Shown here: positions 35,020 through 46,900 of the stretch, piece after piece
Position numbering within the stretch: the first letter of the stretch is position 1
Layout: every line of letters begins with the position of its first letter
Source of the DNA: Sphingosinicella microcystinivorans
Lineage (GTDB): Bacteria > Pseudomonadota > Alphaproteobacteria > Sphingomonadales > Sphingomonadaceae
Assembly (NCBI RefSeq): GCF_003634215.1
Contig: NZ_RBWX01000007.1
Span: forward strand, 978,945-1,042,944
DNA length: 64,000 bases
Direction: 5' to 3'
Notes under the pieces: model-generated
Told to the model about the DNA's origin: nothing
Seen by the model: the letters and a program-made list of their open reading frames with translations, nothing else
Database searches by the model: none
Made by a program: the position numbers and the translations under genes

Positions 35020-37110
35020 ATGACGGGTCGTAACCTGAGAACGGCTTTTCTGGCGTCGGCGGCACTGGCGATACTGCCGGGCGCGGCGCTGGCGCAGGAC
35101 GCCGAAAGCGACGAGATCATCATCACCGCGCAGCAGCGTGCCGAACCGCTCCGCAACGTTCCCATCCAGGTGACGGCGTTCACCGCGCAGGCGGTCGAAG
35201 ATGCGGGTATTAAATCGACGTCCGATATCATCGCGCAGGTGCCGAACATCACTTACGACCGCGGCGATACCTATCGCAGCAACTTCATCACGATGCGCGG
35301 TCTCACCCAGATCAACAACGCCGATCCGCCCATCGCCTTCGTGCTCGATGGCGTGCCGCAGACCAACCAGAAGCAGCTCGGCGTCACTCTGTTCGATATC
35401 GAGCGTATCGAGGTTCTGAAGGGCCCGCAGGGCGCGCTCTACGGCCGTAACGCCGTGGGCGGCGCCATCAACGTGGTGACGAAAGCGCCGGGCAACGAAC
35501 TCGAAGGTTTCGTCAATCTCGGCTATGCGAACGGCGACACGATCGACGTTTCTGCAGGCGTTTCGGGCGCGCTGGTCGAAGACAAGGTTCTGCTCCGCGT
35601 TTCGGGCAGCTACACGTCGTCCGACGGCCTCGTGAAGAACGATTTCCGCGGCGATCACGTCGATTATATCGATCACGATTATTCGCTGCGCGGCCGTATG
35701 ATCCTGAAGCCGACCGATCTGCTGACCTTCGACCTTCGTGCCGAATACAGCGATTTCCGGGGCGGTTCGAACAGCTACGCAGCCGTGTTCTCCGGCATTC
35801 CGCGCGACTTCGTGAACCCGCAGTTCAACTTCCCGGCGTACGCGGAAGGCGACAGCGTCGATCTCACCGGCAAGTTCGATTACGACTTCGGCTTCGCGAC
35901 GCTTACGGGCATCAGCGCCTGGGCGAAGTTCCAGCAGAACAACAGGGCCGATCTCGATTTCCGCAATCCCGTGGATTCACCGGGCGGTATCTTCGGTCTC
36001 GGCTTCCAGGCAGGGCAGGGGCAGAACGCCAAGCTCGAAACCTTCAGTCAGGAACTGCGCCTCGTTTCCGCGAGCGATCAGGATTTCCGCTGGCTCGTTG
36101 GCTTGTATTATCTGAACACCGATCGTGCGCTCGTCACGCGCGGTTTTATCGATATCGACGGCAGCGATCAGTTTGATAACACCGCGCTGCTCATCGCCAA
36201 CAACAATGAAACGAACGACAACAACGCCTATGCGGCGTTCGCGCAGGTCGATTACGACCTGACGCCGACGCTGACGCTGACCGGCGGCATCCGCTACGAC
36301 GAGGACAAGCGCGAGCAGACGAACGTCGTGACCGGCGCCGTCCGCAAGACCTCGTTCGACCGCGTCCAGCCCAAGGTGACGCTGACGTGGAAACCGGAAG
36401 ACGGGCGTCTCGTTTACGCCACCTACAGCACCGGCTTCCGTTCGGGCGGCTTCAACGCGCCGAATGTCACCGTGCCGGTGTTCGACGCCGAAACGCTCGA
36501 TAACTTCGAGGTCGGTTTCAAGACGCAGTGGTTCGATCGCAAGCTCACGCTGAACGGCGCCGCCTATCTCACCAACGTGAAGAACTACCAGTACTTCTAC
36601 GTTGATGCAGCGACCGCATCGCAGATCATCGACACGATCGACAAGGTTCAGATCAAGGGCTTCGAGATCGAGGCGATGGCAAAACTCGCGCCTGGGCTTG
36701 ATGCGAGCTTCGGTGTCGGCACCACCGACAGCGAGATCAAGCGCAGCCTGTTCCCGTCCGACGTGGGCAATCATTCGCCGCGCACGGTGCCGCTGTCGAT
36801 CAACAGTTCGATCCAGTATCGCGGCGATCTCAGCGAGACCGTGGCGGGGTTCGTGCGGATCGAGCATCAGCACATCGGCAAGAAGTATTGGGACGCCGAC
36901 AACGCTTCGGTGCAGAATCCGTATGACCTTCTCAACGCGCGCATGGGCGTCGAGTTCGGAAACTACGGCCTCTATGCCTTCGCGCGGAATATCTTCAACG
37001 AGAAGTATTATTCCGAATTCTTCCAGCCGAAATATTCCGGTCTCGATGTCGCGATCGGCTATCGCGGCACGCCGCGCACCTATGGCGTGGAAGCCAAGGT
37101 GAAGTTCTGA
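35020..37110 (+). CDS. TonB-dependent receptor (LuxR/HyuA-linked)
   Basis: Outer-membrane receptor of 696 aa with a signal peptide ending near GAALA, the plug (DEIIITAQQRAEPLRNVPI; VLKGPQGALYGRNAVGGAIN) and a barrel ending in Phe. AAAGGGGTAACGGAA precedes the ATG at 35020. It follows the MalT-like regulator by 111 bp and precedes the hydantoinase-like gene by 59 bp, so it likely imports the compound processed by HyuA and DUF917. The NAVGGAIN plug variant separates it from the SMGGT receptors at 8603, 25563 and 39941. Confidence 0.92.
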   Translation: MTGRNLRTAFLASAALAILPGAALAQDAESDEIIITAQQRAEPLRNVPIQVTAFTAQAVEDAGIKSTSDIIAQVPNITYDRGDTYRSNFITMRGLTQINNADPPIAFVLDGVPQTNQKQLGVTLFDIERIEVLKGPQGALYGRNAVGGAINVVTKAPGNELEGFVNLGYANGDTIDVSAGVSGALVEDKVLLRVSGSYTSSDGLVKNDFRGDHVDYIDHDYSLRGRMILKPTDLLTFDLRAEYSDFRGGSNSYAAVFSGIPRDFVNPQFNFPAYAEGDSVDLTGKFDYDFGFATLTGISAWAKFQQNNRADLDFRNPVDSPGGIFGLGFQAGQGQNAKLETFSQELRLVSASDQDFRWLVGLYYLNTDRALVTRGFIDIDGSDQFDNTALLIANNNETNDNNAYAAFAQVDYDLTPTLTLTGGIRYDEDKREQTNVVTGAVRKTSFDRVQPKVTLTWKPEDGRLVYATYSTGFRSGGFNAPNVTVPVFDAETLDNFEVGFKTQWFDRKLTLNGAAYLTNVKNYQYFYVDAATASQIIDTIDKVQIKGFEIEAMAKLAPGLDASFGVGTTDSEIKRSLFPSDVGNHSPRTVPLSINSSIQYRGDLSETVAGFVRIEHQHIGKKYWDADNASVQNPYDLLNARMGVEFGNYGLYAFARNIFNEKYYSEFFQPKYSGLDVAIGYRGTPRTYGVEAKVKF

Positions 37111-37117
37111 CAGTCTT

Positions 37118-37141
37118 GGCGGGCGCTCCCGGGCGCCCGCC
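37118..37141 (+). terminator. GC hairpin between TBDT and HyuA
   Basis: Stem GGCGGGCGC / GCGCCCGCC with a 6-nt loop, directly after the TBDT stop. There is no T-run, so it is more likely an mRNA-stabilising or attenuating structure within the operon than a full terminator. Confidence 0.4.
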
Positions 37142-37169
37142 GTCACGCATTCTATTTCGAAAGGTTGAC

Positions 37170-38735
37170 ATGAGCGGCAGCGGATACAGGCTGGGCATCG
37201 ACGTCGGCGGCACCAACACCGATGCGGTGCTGATGCGCGGGCGCGAGGTGCTGGCGACGGCGAAGAGCTTCACGACCGCAGACGTGCGCAGCGGTGTCGT
37301 CAATGCCGTGCGCATGATCCTCGACAAGGCGCCCGAGCATCGCGCTTCGATCGAAGCGGTGATGATCGGCACGACGCAGTTCGTGAACGCCTTCGTGCAG
37401 CGCAAGGGGCTGGCGCCTGTCGCCATCTTCCGCGTCTCGCTGCCGAAAGCGGACGGCGTGCCCCCGCTCGCAGGTTGGCCGGACGATCTCGTCGAGGTCG
37501 CCGGCTCGCACATCTACATGGTCGGCGGTGGTGCGCTCTATACGGGCAAGGATTATGCCCCGCTCGACGAAGACGCGCTCCGCGCCGCTGCGGAGGATGC
37601 CCGCGCCAAGGGGCTGAAGGCCGTCGCCATCTCCGCGAACTTCGCGCCGATCCGCCCGGATATCGAGGAAAAGGCCGCCGTCGTCGTGCAGGCGGTGATG
37701 CCCGATGCGCGCATCACGATCTCCTCGAAGGTCGGTGGCCTCGGCCTCATCGATCGCGAGAACGCAGCCGTTATCAACGCGACGCTCGCCGAGCTTTCCG
37801 AAAAGGTGATCGGCTCGCTGCAAACGGCGATCGCCGACCTTGAAATCAACGCGCCGATCTACATCAGCCAGAACGACGGGACGCTGATCACCACTGAAAC
37901 CGCATCGGCGTTCCCCATCCTCACCTGCTCGGCCGGCCCCACGAACAGCATCCGCGGCGCGGCGTTCCTCACCGGGCTCGACGAGGCCGTCGTCGCCGAC
38001 ATCGGCGGTACCACCACCGACATCGGCTTCCTCCTGCGCGGCTTCCCGCGCGAGACGACCGCGGCGAACTACATCGGCGGCGTCCGCACAAACTTCCGTA
38101 TGCCCGACGTTCTGTCGATCGGCATCGGCGGCGGCAGCCTCGTCCGCAAGGGCAAGAATGGATGGACGGTCGGCCCCGACTCTGTCGGCTTCCGCCTCGC
38201 CGAGGAAGGTCTCATCTTCGGCGGCGAAACGCTTACCGCGAGCGACATTGCCGTTCGCGCCGGGCAGGCCCAGATCGGCGACCCCGCGAAGGTCGCGCAT
38301 CTTCCCGATGAAACCGTGGAGGCCGCGCTCGACAATCTGCATCTGCAGATCGAAGACGCGATCGACCAGATCAAGACGAGCAACCATCCGCTCCCCCTCG
38401 TTCTCGTCGGCGGCGGCAGCATCCTCATCTCGCGCGCGCTGAAGGGCACGTCCGAAGTGTTGAAGCCCGCGCACGCCGAGGTCGCAAACGCTGTCGGCGC
38501 CGCCATCGCGCTCGTCAGCGGCCGTGTCGACAAGCTCTACGACGTCGGCACGCTCGGCCGAGAAGCCGCGCTCGAACTGGCGCGCAGGGAAGCGACTGAC
38601 GCCGCCGTTGAAGCGGGTGCGCTCGAAGGCGAGGTGGAGATTGTCGAGATCATCGAGCTTCCGATGACGCATATGAAATCCGGCTCCGTCCAGATCAGGG
38701 TCCGCGCTGTCGGCCCGCTCGCGGCGCTCGCCTGA
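37170..38735 (+). CDS. Hydantoinase/oxoprolinase family protein (HyuA-like, short form)
   Basis: ASKHA-fold ATP-dependent ring-opening enzyme of 521 aa. The N-terminal motif LGIDVGGTNTDAVLM and the second phosphate motif VADIGGTTTDIGFLL are clear, with VGGGS in the C-terminal part. Full hydantoinase A or 5-oxoprolinase A subunits are near 700 aa; this shorter form is the one that travels with DUF917 proteins, as here (26 bp apart). AAAGG precedes the ATG at 37170. It probably opens a hydantoin-, oxoproline- or thiohydantoin-like ring with ATP in the cytoplasm. Confidence 0.88.
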   Translation: MSGSGYRLGIDVGGTNTDAVLMRGREVLATAKSFTTADVRSGVVNAVRMILDKAPEHRASIEAVMIGTTQFVNAFVQRKGLAPVAIFRVSLPKADGVPPLAGWPDDLVEVAGSHIYMVGGGALYTGKDYAPLDEDALRAAAEDARAKGLKAVAISANFAPIRPDIEEKAAVVVQAVMPDARITISSKVGGLGLIDRENAAVINATLAELSEKVIGSLQTAIADLEINAPIYISQNDGTLITTETASAFPILTCSAGPTNSIRGAAFLTGLDEAVVADIGGTTTDIGFLLRGFPRETTAANYIGGVRTNFRMPDVLSIGIGGGSLVRKGKNGWTVGPDSVGFRLAEEGLIFGGETLTASDIAVRAGQAQIGDPAKVAHLPDETVEAALDNLHLQIEDAIDQIKTSNHPLPLVLVGGGSILISRALKGTSEVLKPAHAEVANAVGAAIALVSGRVDKLYDVGTLGREAALELARREATDAAVEAGALEGEVEIVEIIELPMTHMKSGSVQIRVRAVGPLAALA

Positions 38736-38761
38736 GCCCACGCTGTTTCGAAAGGCACATC

Positions 38762-39865
38762 ATGTTCATTGTCGATAGCGTTCAGGACATTCAGGATATG
38801 GCGCGCGGCGCCGTGCTTCTCGGTACGGGCGGCGGCGGCGATCCTTATGTCGGCGAACTGTTCGTCCGCGCGCAGATCAAGAACGGTCGCTACCCGAAAA
38901 TCCTCTCGTGTGACGAAATCCCGGACGATGCGTTCGTGCTCTCCATCGCGGGCATCGGCGCGCCATCGGTGATCGTCGAGCACCTCGTCAGCGAAAAGAC
39001 GCTGCACCGTATCCTCGCGCGTGCGGAAGCCTTCTATGGCCGCCGCGTCGATGCGCTTATCAGCGCCGAGATCGGCGGTGCGAATTCGATGTTTCCGCTC
39101 GCGCTCGGCGCGATCAGCGGCATTCCGGTGCTCGATGCGGACGGCATCGGCCGCGCCGTGCCGCACATCGAGATGACGACGTTCAGCATCTACGGCTGCA
39201 AGGCGACGCCGGGCATCGTGATGGACGATTCCGGCAATGTCATCACCATCGAAGCGGTGGACGACCGCATGGCGGAGGATCTCTGCCGCGTAGTCACCGG
39301 CGCGATGGGCGCCATGGCGTTCGGCGCGCTCTATCCGATGACGGGCAAGCAGGCGAAATCCTTCGCCGTGCAGCGCACGATTACGCAGACGCTGGAAATC
39401 GGCCGCGCGATCCGCACGGCGCGCGAGGACTCTCGCGATATCTTCGAAAGCCTGATCGATTATCTGAACAGCTGGGATGGCCGCACCGCACGCATCCTCT
39501 TCGACGGCAAGATCACCGACGTCACGCACGACACGCGCGACGGCTGGCATTTCGGCCGCGCGACGATGACGGGCCTCCAGGATTCAACCGACGAGTGTGT
39601 TGTCGAAATCCAGAACGAATTCCTCGTCTGCCGCCTGAACGGCAAGACGATCACGATCGTTCCCGATCTTATCAGCATCCTCGATCGCGAATCCGGCGAG
39701 CCGCTCACGGGCGAAATGCTCACTTACGGCCAGCGCGTGAAGGTGCTCGGCTACAGTGCCGATCCGATGCTGCGCCGCCCGGAAAGCCTTGAAGTCCTCG
39801 GCCCGCGCATGTTCGGGATCGACGAGGAGTTCCAGCCGATCGAAAGTCTGCTGGCCTCCGCATAG
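38762..39865 (+). CDS. DUF917/S-methyl thiohydantoin desulfurase-family protein
   Basis: Protein of 367 aa of the DUF917 family, recognisable by GAVLLGTGGGGDPYVGE at the N-terminus and SAEIGGANSMFPLALGA in the middle. One characterised relative is a desulfurase acting on a thiohydantoin during ergothioneine breakdown, and the family usually sits next to short HyuA proteins, as here. GAAAGG precedes the ATG. I infer that the pair transforms an imported hydantoin- or thiohydantoin-type compound; ergothioneine itself cannot be claimed because no ergothionase-like gene is nearby. Confidence 0.85.
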   Translation: MFIVDSVQDIQDMARGAVLLGTGGGGDPYVGELFVRAQIKNGRYPKILSCDEIPDDAFVLSIAGIGAPSVIVEHLVSEKTLHRILARAEAFYGRRVDALISAEIGGANSMFPLALGAISGIPVLDADGIGRAVPHIEMTTFSIYGCKATPGIVMDDSGNVITIEAVDDRMAEDLCRVVTGAMGAMAFGALYPMTGKQAKSFAVQRTITQTLEIGRAIRTAREDSRDIFESLIDYLNSWDGRTARILFDGKITDVTHDTRDGWHFGRATMTGLQDSTDECVVEIQNEFLVCRLNGKTITIVPDLISILDRESGEPLTGEMLTYGQRVKVLGYSADPMLRRPESLEVLGPRMFGIDEEFQPIESLLASA

Positions 39866-39886
39866 GCTGGCGCAAAGGCAAAAAAA

Positions 39887-39919
39887 GGGGCGGCAACCCA
39901 GCGGTTGCCGCCCCATTCT
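39887..39919. terminator. Strong bidirectional terminator
   Basis: Perfect 12-bp stem GGGGCGGCAACC / GGTTGCCGCCCC with a 4-nt loop, followed by ATTCTTTTT on the plus strand and preceded by seven A residues, which act as the T-run on the minus strand. It separates the convergent DUF917 and TBDT genes. Confidence 0.9.
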
Positions 39920-39940
39920 TTTTGGCTGACTGCGTCGTCT

Positions 39941-42205
<2,265 letters not shown>

Positions 42206-42267
42206 CCTAAATCTCCTTTTACGCATGTCCGGCTTAACCATCTGCCGGACATCGATTATGCGAATGA

Positions 42268-42289
42268 AAGGGCCACTCGATCGGCCCTT
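42268..42289. promoter_or_regulatory. Inverted repeat upstream of the TBDT
   Basis: AAGGGCC / GGCCCTT with an 8-nt spacer, about 63 bp upstream of the TBDT start. It could be an operator or, if transcribed, a 5' leader hairpin on the minus strand. The divergent region 42206-42568 (363 bp) otherwise shows only the second repeat at 42461 and no ORF with coding character. Confidence 0.4.
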
Positions 42290-42460
42290 GAAGAAACTTT
42301 TGCTTGCCAAACCCCCTTGTTCGGCCATGTCCGAGAAGACGCTGGCCAGTATATTTTGGGAGGGGGCCCGAATAGAGCCCCAAATCTCCGCGGGCCGTTC
42401 TGAGTCGAGGGCACGTGCTTGGCAAGATGATTGTTGCGTATCCCGACAAAATGATGAAAT

Positions 42461-42482
42461 CCTGATGCTATCAAGCATCAGG
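42461..42482. promoter_or_regulatory. Inverted repeat upstream of the M14 gene
   Basis: Perfect 9-bp arms CCTGATGCT / AGCATCAGG around ATCA, 86 bp upstream of the M14 start. There is no T-run, so an operator is more likely than a terminator. Confidence 0.45.
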
Positions 42483-42568
42483 TCTCCGCAAGGAGATGCC
42501 AAAACGGCTTCGGCGGCTGCCGCGGGAGACGAATGATGTCGTGTTGTCGTTAGCGTGGAGGGGCAAAG

Positions 42569-45307
42569 ATGGTTAAAATGGCGGTCGGCGTTGCGATTGC
42601 GGCGCTGCTTGGAACGACGGCGATGGCACAGCCGACGGACGCGGACTTCGCGAAATCCGTGAAAGCGTGGACGACGAAGCCGGAATTCAGCAGCCCGCTC
42701 GTGGACCATCTGCCGGTTTCAGACACCGTTCCGTCTCCGAAACAGATTCTGGGTAACCATATCGGCGCGCCGAAGGTGCTGCACTATTACGATCAGATCG
42801 TCGGGTATTACCGGGCGCTTGCTGAAAAATCGCCGCGCATAAAGATCATCGAGATCGGCAAGACCGAGGAAGGCCGCGAGAATATCGTGGTGATGATCTC
42901 GTCGGAAGAAAACCTGGCGAAGCTCGACACCTACAAGGCCAATCTCGCGCTGCTCGCCGATCCGCGCAAGCTGCCGGCCGCAGACGCACCTGCCGTGATC
43001 GCGGGAACGAAGCCGATCTATCACCTGTCTGCAGGGCTTCACAGCGCCGAAACCGGGCCGCCCGAGATGCTGATGGAGCTTACTTACCGCCTGCTGACCG
43101 ATGAAGGCGAGATGATCCGCGGCATTCGTGACAATGTCGTCGTCGCGCTCAGCCCGGTTCTGGAGGCCGATGGCCGTGACCGCTACGTCGATTGGTACTA
43201 CCGCAACCTCATCGACGAGACTGACGATCGCAATAAGCCCGGCGGCCCGCCTTACTGGGGCAAGTACATCTATCACGACAACAACCGCGACATTAACTTC
43301 TCGGATGTCAGCGCCCGCCACCTGATGAACTATTATCTGGAATGGCACCCGCCGGTGATGCACGAGCTGCATGAATCGGTGCCGTTCCTCTACACGTACA
43401 GCGGGCAGGCGCCGCAGAACCCCGATCTCGATCCGATCCTGTTCGGGGAGCTGCCGTGGTTCGCGAACTACGAGATGGCGCAGCTCACCAAATACGGCAT
43501 GCCCGGCGTGTGGACGCACGGCTTCGTCGATGCGTGGACGCCGGGCTATCTCGCCTTCATGTCGTCGAACCACAACGGCATGCTGCGCATGTACGAAACC
43601 TTCGGCAACGGCGGCGCGACGACGATGCTGCGTCATGTCGCGCCCGAGGTGCAGACCTCGGTGCGCGGCGGCGACTGGACGAAGCGGGACTGGTATCGTC
43701 CCAGCCCTCCCTACAAGGAGGTCGTCTGGTCGATGCGCAACAACACCAACTACATGCAGACAGGCGTTCTGACCGCGCTCGATCTCGCCGCCAAGCATCC
43801 GAATGTCATCCTCGAAAACTTCTACAAGAAGAGCGCGAACGCCGTTGAGAACGGCAAGACCAAGGCGCCTTATGCCTATATCATCCCGGCGGGCCAGAAG
43901 GATGAAACGCGGGTTGCGTTCGTGACGAACCTCTTGCGGATGCAGGGGATCGAGGTCGGCCGCGCCGACCGGAGCGTGAAGCTCAAGGGCGGCAGCTATC
44001 CGGCCGGTTCGCTGGTCGTGAAGCTCGATCAGCCCTACGGCCGTCTCGCCAAAATTCTGCTCCGCAAGCAGGACAATTACCCGGACGAGAAGCTCGGAAC
44101 CTACGACGATGCGGCGTGGACGATGGGCATGATGGCCCATGTCGACATCAAGGAGGTGGACGACAAGGCCGCGCTCGATATCCCGACGACGCCTGTCGAG
44201 CGCATCACGCCGCGCGGCAGCATTTCGGGTCGCGGCGCGGGCACCTATGCGGTGCTCGATAACGGCTCGGTCGGCCTCGCAACGCTCCGCTATCGCTTGA
44301 AGGACGCGAAGGTCCGTGTCGCCGAGGCCGATTTCAAGGCTGGCGGCAAGACCGTCCCGGCGGGGTCTCTCCTCGTCGACGGCAGCGCTTACGACACGCT
44401 GAAGCCCGCCGTGGAATCGCTGGGCCTGCAGGCCGTTTCGGTCAGCGGCAACCCTGCCGCACACGAAACCGCGCTGCCGCGCACCGCGCTGTTCAGCACG
44501 TGGGGGTCGAGCGAGAAGGTCGGCTGGGTGCGCTACGCCTTCGATCAGCACGAAATCGCGTACGACCTCGTCTTCAAGGAGCAGGTCCGCGCCGGCAACC
44601 TCCGCGACAAGTACGATGTCATCATCCTGCCGACGCAGGGCCGTTCGACGAAGGATATCGTTTTCGATATTCCCATGAAGGGCAAGCCGCTGCCCTACAC
44701 GAAGACGGGCCGTTACCGCTTCCTCGGCGACTACGGGTCGTCGGAGGACGTGCGCGGCGGCATGGGCCTTGAAGGCATGGTGGAGCTTCGGAAGTTCGTG
44801 GATGCGGGCGGCACGCTCATCACCACGGGCGATGCGAGCGCCGTGCCCGTTGAGTTCGGCCTTGTGAACGACATCGTCACGACGCGCGCGCCCGGCGACT
44901 TCTACGCGCCCGGCCCGATCGTGAAGGCGAAGGTGTTGCAGCCGAAGAACCCTGTGTTCTACGGCTACGACGCGGCGGAAATGCCCGTGCGCTGGGCGTC
45001 GAACACGCTCTACGGCGTGCCGGATCGGCTGAAGGGCCGCGTGATGATGGAATTCCCCGGCGGCAAGGAGGGCGTGCTCAGCGGCTTCATGCGCGGCGCT
45101 GATGGTGTGAAGGACCGCGCCGCGATCCTCAACATACCGCAGGGCGAGGGCCGCATCCTGATGTTTGCCACGAACCCTGTCTGGCGCTGGCAGAACTTCG
45201 GCGAGTTCCGGATGCTCTACAACGCCCTCATCAACTGGAAGCAACTCGGTATAACGGACGTGGCACCGCCCGTTCCCGCGCCGATCGCCGCCGTTTCCGC
45301 AGAATAA
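42569..45307 (+). CDS. M14 family zinc carboxypeptidase, exported
   Basis: Periplasmic metallocarboxypeptidase of 912 aa with a signal peptide ending near GTTAMA. Zinc ligands are visible in LHSAETG (His 158, Glu 161) and in the MHELHES segment (His 265 or 268), and HDNNRD supplies the Asn-Arg substrate-carboxylate site. The last 400 residues contain a glutamine-amidotransferase-like region (VIILPTQG; MGLEGM), as in other long bacterial M14 proteins. GGAGGGG precedes the ATG at 42569. It starts a run of three exopeptidase-family genes (M14, M20-like, M19-like) with gaps of 19 and 11 bp, so it is the head of an operon. Confidence 0.9.
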   Translation: MVKMAVGVAIAALLGTTAMAQPTDADFAKSVKAWTTKPEFSSPLVDHLPVSDTVPSPKQILGNHIGAPKVLHYYDQIVGYYRALAEKSPRIKIIEIGKTEEGRENIVVMISSEENLAKLDTYKANLALLADPRKLPAADAPAVIAGTKPIYHLSAGLHSAETGPPEMLMELTYRLLTDEGEMIRGIRDNVVVALSPVLEADGRDRYVDWYYRNLIDETDDRNKPGGPPYWGKYIYHDNNRDINFSDVSARHLMNYYLEWHPPVMHELHESVPFLYTYSGQAPQNPDLDPILFGELPWFANYEMAQLTKYGMPGVWTHGFVDAWTPGYLAFMSSNHNGMLRMYETFGNGGATTMLRHVAPEVQTSVRGGDWTKRDWYRPSPPYKEVVWSMRNNTNYMQTGVLTALDLAAKHPNVILENFYKKSANAVENGKTKAPYAYIIPAGQKDETRVAFVTNLLRMQGIEVGRADRSVKLKGGSYPAGSLVVKLDQPYGRLAKILLRKQDNYPDEKLGTYDDAAWTMGMMAHVDIKEVDDKAALDIPTTPVERITPRGSISGRGAGTYAVLDNGSVGLATLRYRLKDAKVRVAEADFKAGGKTVPAGSLLVDGSAYDTLKPAVESLGLQAVSVSGNPAAHETALPRTALFSTWGSSEKVGWVRYAFDQHEIAYDLVFKEQVRAGNLRDKYDVIILPTQGRSTKDIVFDIPMKGKPLPYTKTGRYRFLGDYGSSEDVRGGMGLEGMVELRKFVDAGGTLITTGDASAVPVEFGLVNDIVTTRAPGDFYAPGPIVKAKVLQPKNPVFYGYDAAEMPVRWASNTLYGVPDRLKGRVMMEFPGGKEGVLSGFMRGADGVKDRAAILNIPQGEGRILMFATNPVWRWQNFGEFRMLYNALINWKQLGITDVAPPVPAPIAAVSAE

Positions 45308-45326
45308 TCCTCAAGGAGTTTACCTG

Positions 45327-46889
45327 ATGATCCGCAAGTCCATGCTTCTCGCCGCCGCGCTTTCCGCCGTCGCATTCTCCGCCACCGCGCAGGAGGTGAA
45401 GCGCCCCGAGTTCCCCTTCACCACGGAGAAGGCCTACGACGCCGGCAAGGTCGCGGCGTACAAGGGCAAGCACGCCGCCGCTTACAAATACATCGACGCA
45501 AACAAGGCCGCGCACATCGAGAACGTGCAGCGCTGGGTGCGCCAGCGCTCGATCAGCGCCCAGAACGACGGCGTGAACGACATGGCGAACATGCTGATCG
45601 CCGACCTCAAGGCGCTCGGCTTCAAGGAAGCCGAACTCGCCCCCACCAAGCGCCACCCCGGAGTCTGGGGCTATTATGATGCCGGCGCGAAGACCACGAT
45701 CGCGGTTTACATGATGTACGACGTGCAGCCGATCGAGCCCGTGGGCTGGAACGTCGATGCCTTCGCGGGCACCATCCTCGAGGATCACGACCTCGGCCGC
45801 GTCCTCATGGCGCGCGGCGCGACCAACCAGAAAGGCCCGCAGCGCATATTCCTGAACGCGCTCGAAGCCATCATCAAGGCCGAGGGCAAGCTGCCCGTGA
45901 ACATCATGCTGCTCGCGGAGGGCGAGGAGGAACTCGGCTCGCCGCACTACCCGGATCTCATCGCCAAGTATCAGGACCGGCTGAAGCAGGCGAACGGCGG
46001 GGTCCTCTTCCCGATGATGGGGCAGACGCTCGGGGGCGGCGTGCAGATGTCGCTCGGCGTCAAGGGCAACATCTATTTCGAACTCGAAGCGCAGGGCGGT
46101 CCGCAGGGCGGCCCGAAGACGGCGGAGATCCACAGCTCGCTGAAGGCCATCGTCGATGCGCCGGGCCTCCGCCTCGCCCAGGCGATCGCGAGCCTCACCT
46201 CGCCGGACGGCAATGTCATCACTGTCCCAGGCTTCTACGATTCGATCCGCCAGCCGAACCAGGAGGAGCAGGAACTCATCAACGGCGTGCTCCCGGCGTG
46301 GGAAGCGAACGAGCCCGCGATGCGCAAGTCGCTCGGCGTCGACAAGTGGATCGACGGCATGTCCGGCCGCGAGGCGATCACCCAGTATCTCTTCAACACC
46401 ACGCTCAATATGGACGGCATCTGGGGCGGCTATTCGGGCGAGGGCACGAAGACCATCCTGCCGCACAAGTTCACCGCGAAGTTCGACTCGCGCCTCGTGC
46501 CGAACCAGACGCCCGATGAATCCGAGCGCCTGATCCGTGCCCATCTGGATGCGAAGGGCTTCACGGACATCAAGCTCACGCGCCTGTCGGGCTATCCGCC
46601 CGCGCAGTCGTCGGTGAAGGAGCCGCTCGTGCAGGCGGTGATCGGCACGTATCGCAAATACGGCATCACGCCGAGCGTCATGCCCCGTCTTGCGGGCAGC
46701 GCGCCGTATTACGTGTTCACCGATATCCTGAAGATGCCGATCGTTTCGGCGGGCATCGGCTACGGTACGGGCGCGCACGCGCCAAACGAGTTCATCGTCA
46801 TCGATCCGAAGCCGGGTTCGAAGGTCGCGGGCATCACGGAGGCGGAGAAGTTCTACGTCGACGTCGTCCACGCCGTCGCGAAGCGCTAG
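45327..46889 (+). CDS. M20 family peptidase-like protein with altered metal site, exported
   Basis: Protein of 520 aa with a signal peptide ending near FSATA and the M20 two-domain layout. The catalytic region EGEEELGSPHY (Glu near 200) and a C-terminal metal His in GAHAPNE are present. However, the usual GHYDVQP reads MMYDVQP, so the first His ligand is Met 130, and the bridging Asp before KGP reads TNQKG, giving Asn 167. AAGGAG precedes the ATG. It sits between the M14 and M19 genes in one operon. Either it belongs to a subfamily with a shifted metal site, or it is a non-hydrolytic binding protein; both are inference. Confidence 0.82.
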   Translation: MIRKSMLLAAALSAVAFSATAQEVKRPEFPFTTEKAYDAGKVAAYKGKHAAAYKYIDANKAAHIENVQRWVRQRSISAQNDGVNDMANMLIADLKALGFKEAELAPTKRHPGVWGYYDAGAKTTIAVYMMYDVQPIEPVGWNVDAFAGTILEDHDLGRVLMARGATNQKGPQRIFLNALEAIIKAEGKLPVNIMLLAEGEEELGSPHYPDLIAKYQDRLKQANGGVLFPMMGQTLGGGVQMSLGVKGNIYFELEAQGGPQGGPKTAEIHSSLKAIVDAPGLRLAQAIASLTSPDGNVITVPGFYDSIRQPNQEEQELINGVLPAWEANEPAMRKSLGVDKWIDGMSGREAITQYLFNTTLNMDGIWGGYSGEGTKTILPHKFTAKFDSRLVPNQTPDESERLIRAHLDAKGFTDIKLTRLSGYPPAQSSVKEPLVQAVIGTYRKYGITPSVMPRLAGSAPYYVFTDILKMPIVSAGIGYGTGAHAPNEFIVIDPKPGSKVAGITEAEKFYVDVVHAVAKR

Positions 46890-46900
46890 GGAGAGCGGAC

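Noticed and set aside
37152-38741. 529-aa minus-strand ORF
   Set aside because: Antisense to the HyuA-like gene, which has both ASKHA phosphate motifs.
42719-45244. 841-aa minus-strand ORF
   Set aside because: It is antisense to the M14 peptidase gene, rich in Arg/His/Ala with no domain or signal sequence; a high-GC shadow frame.
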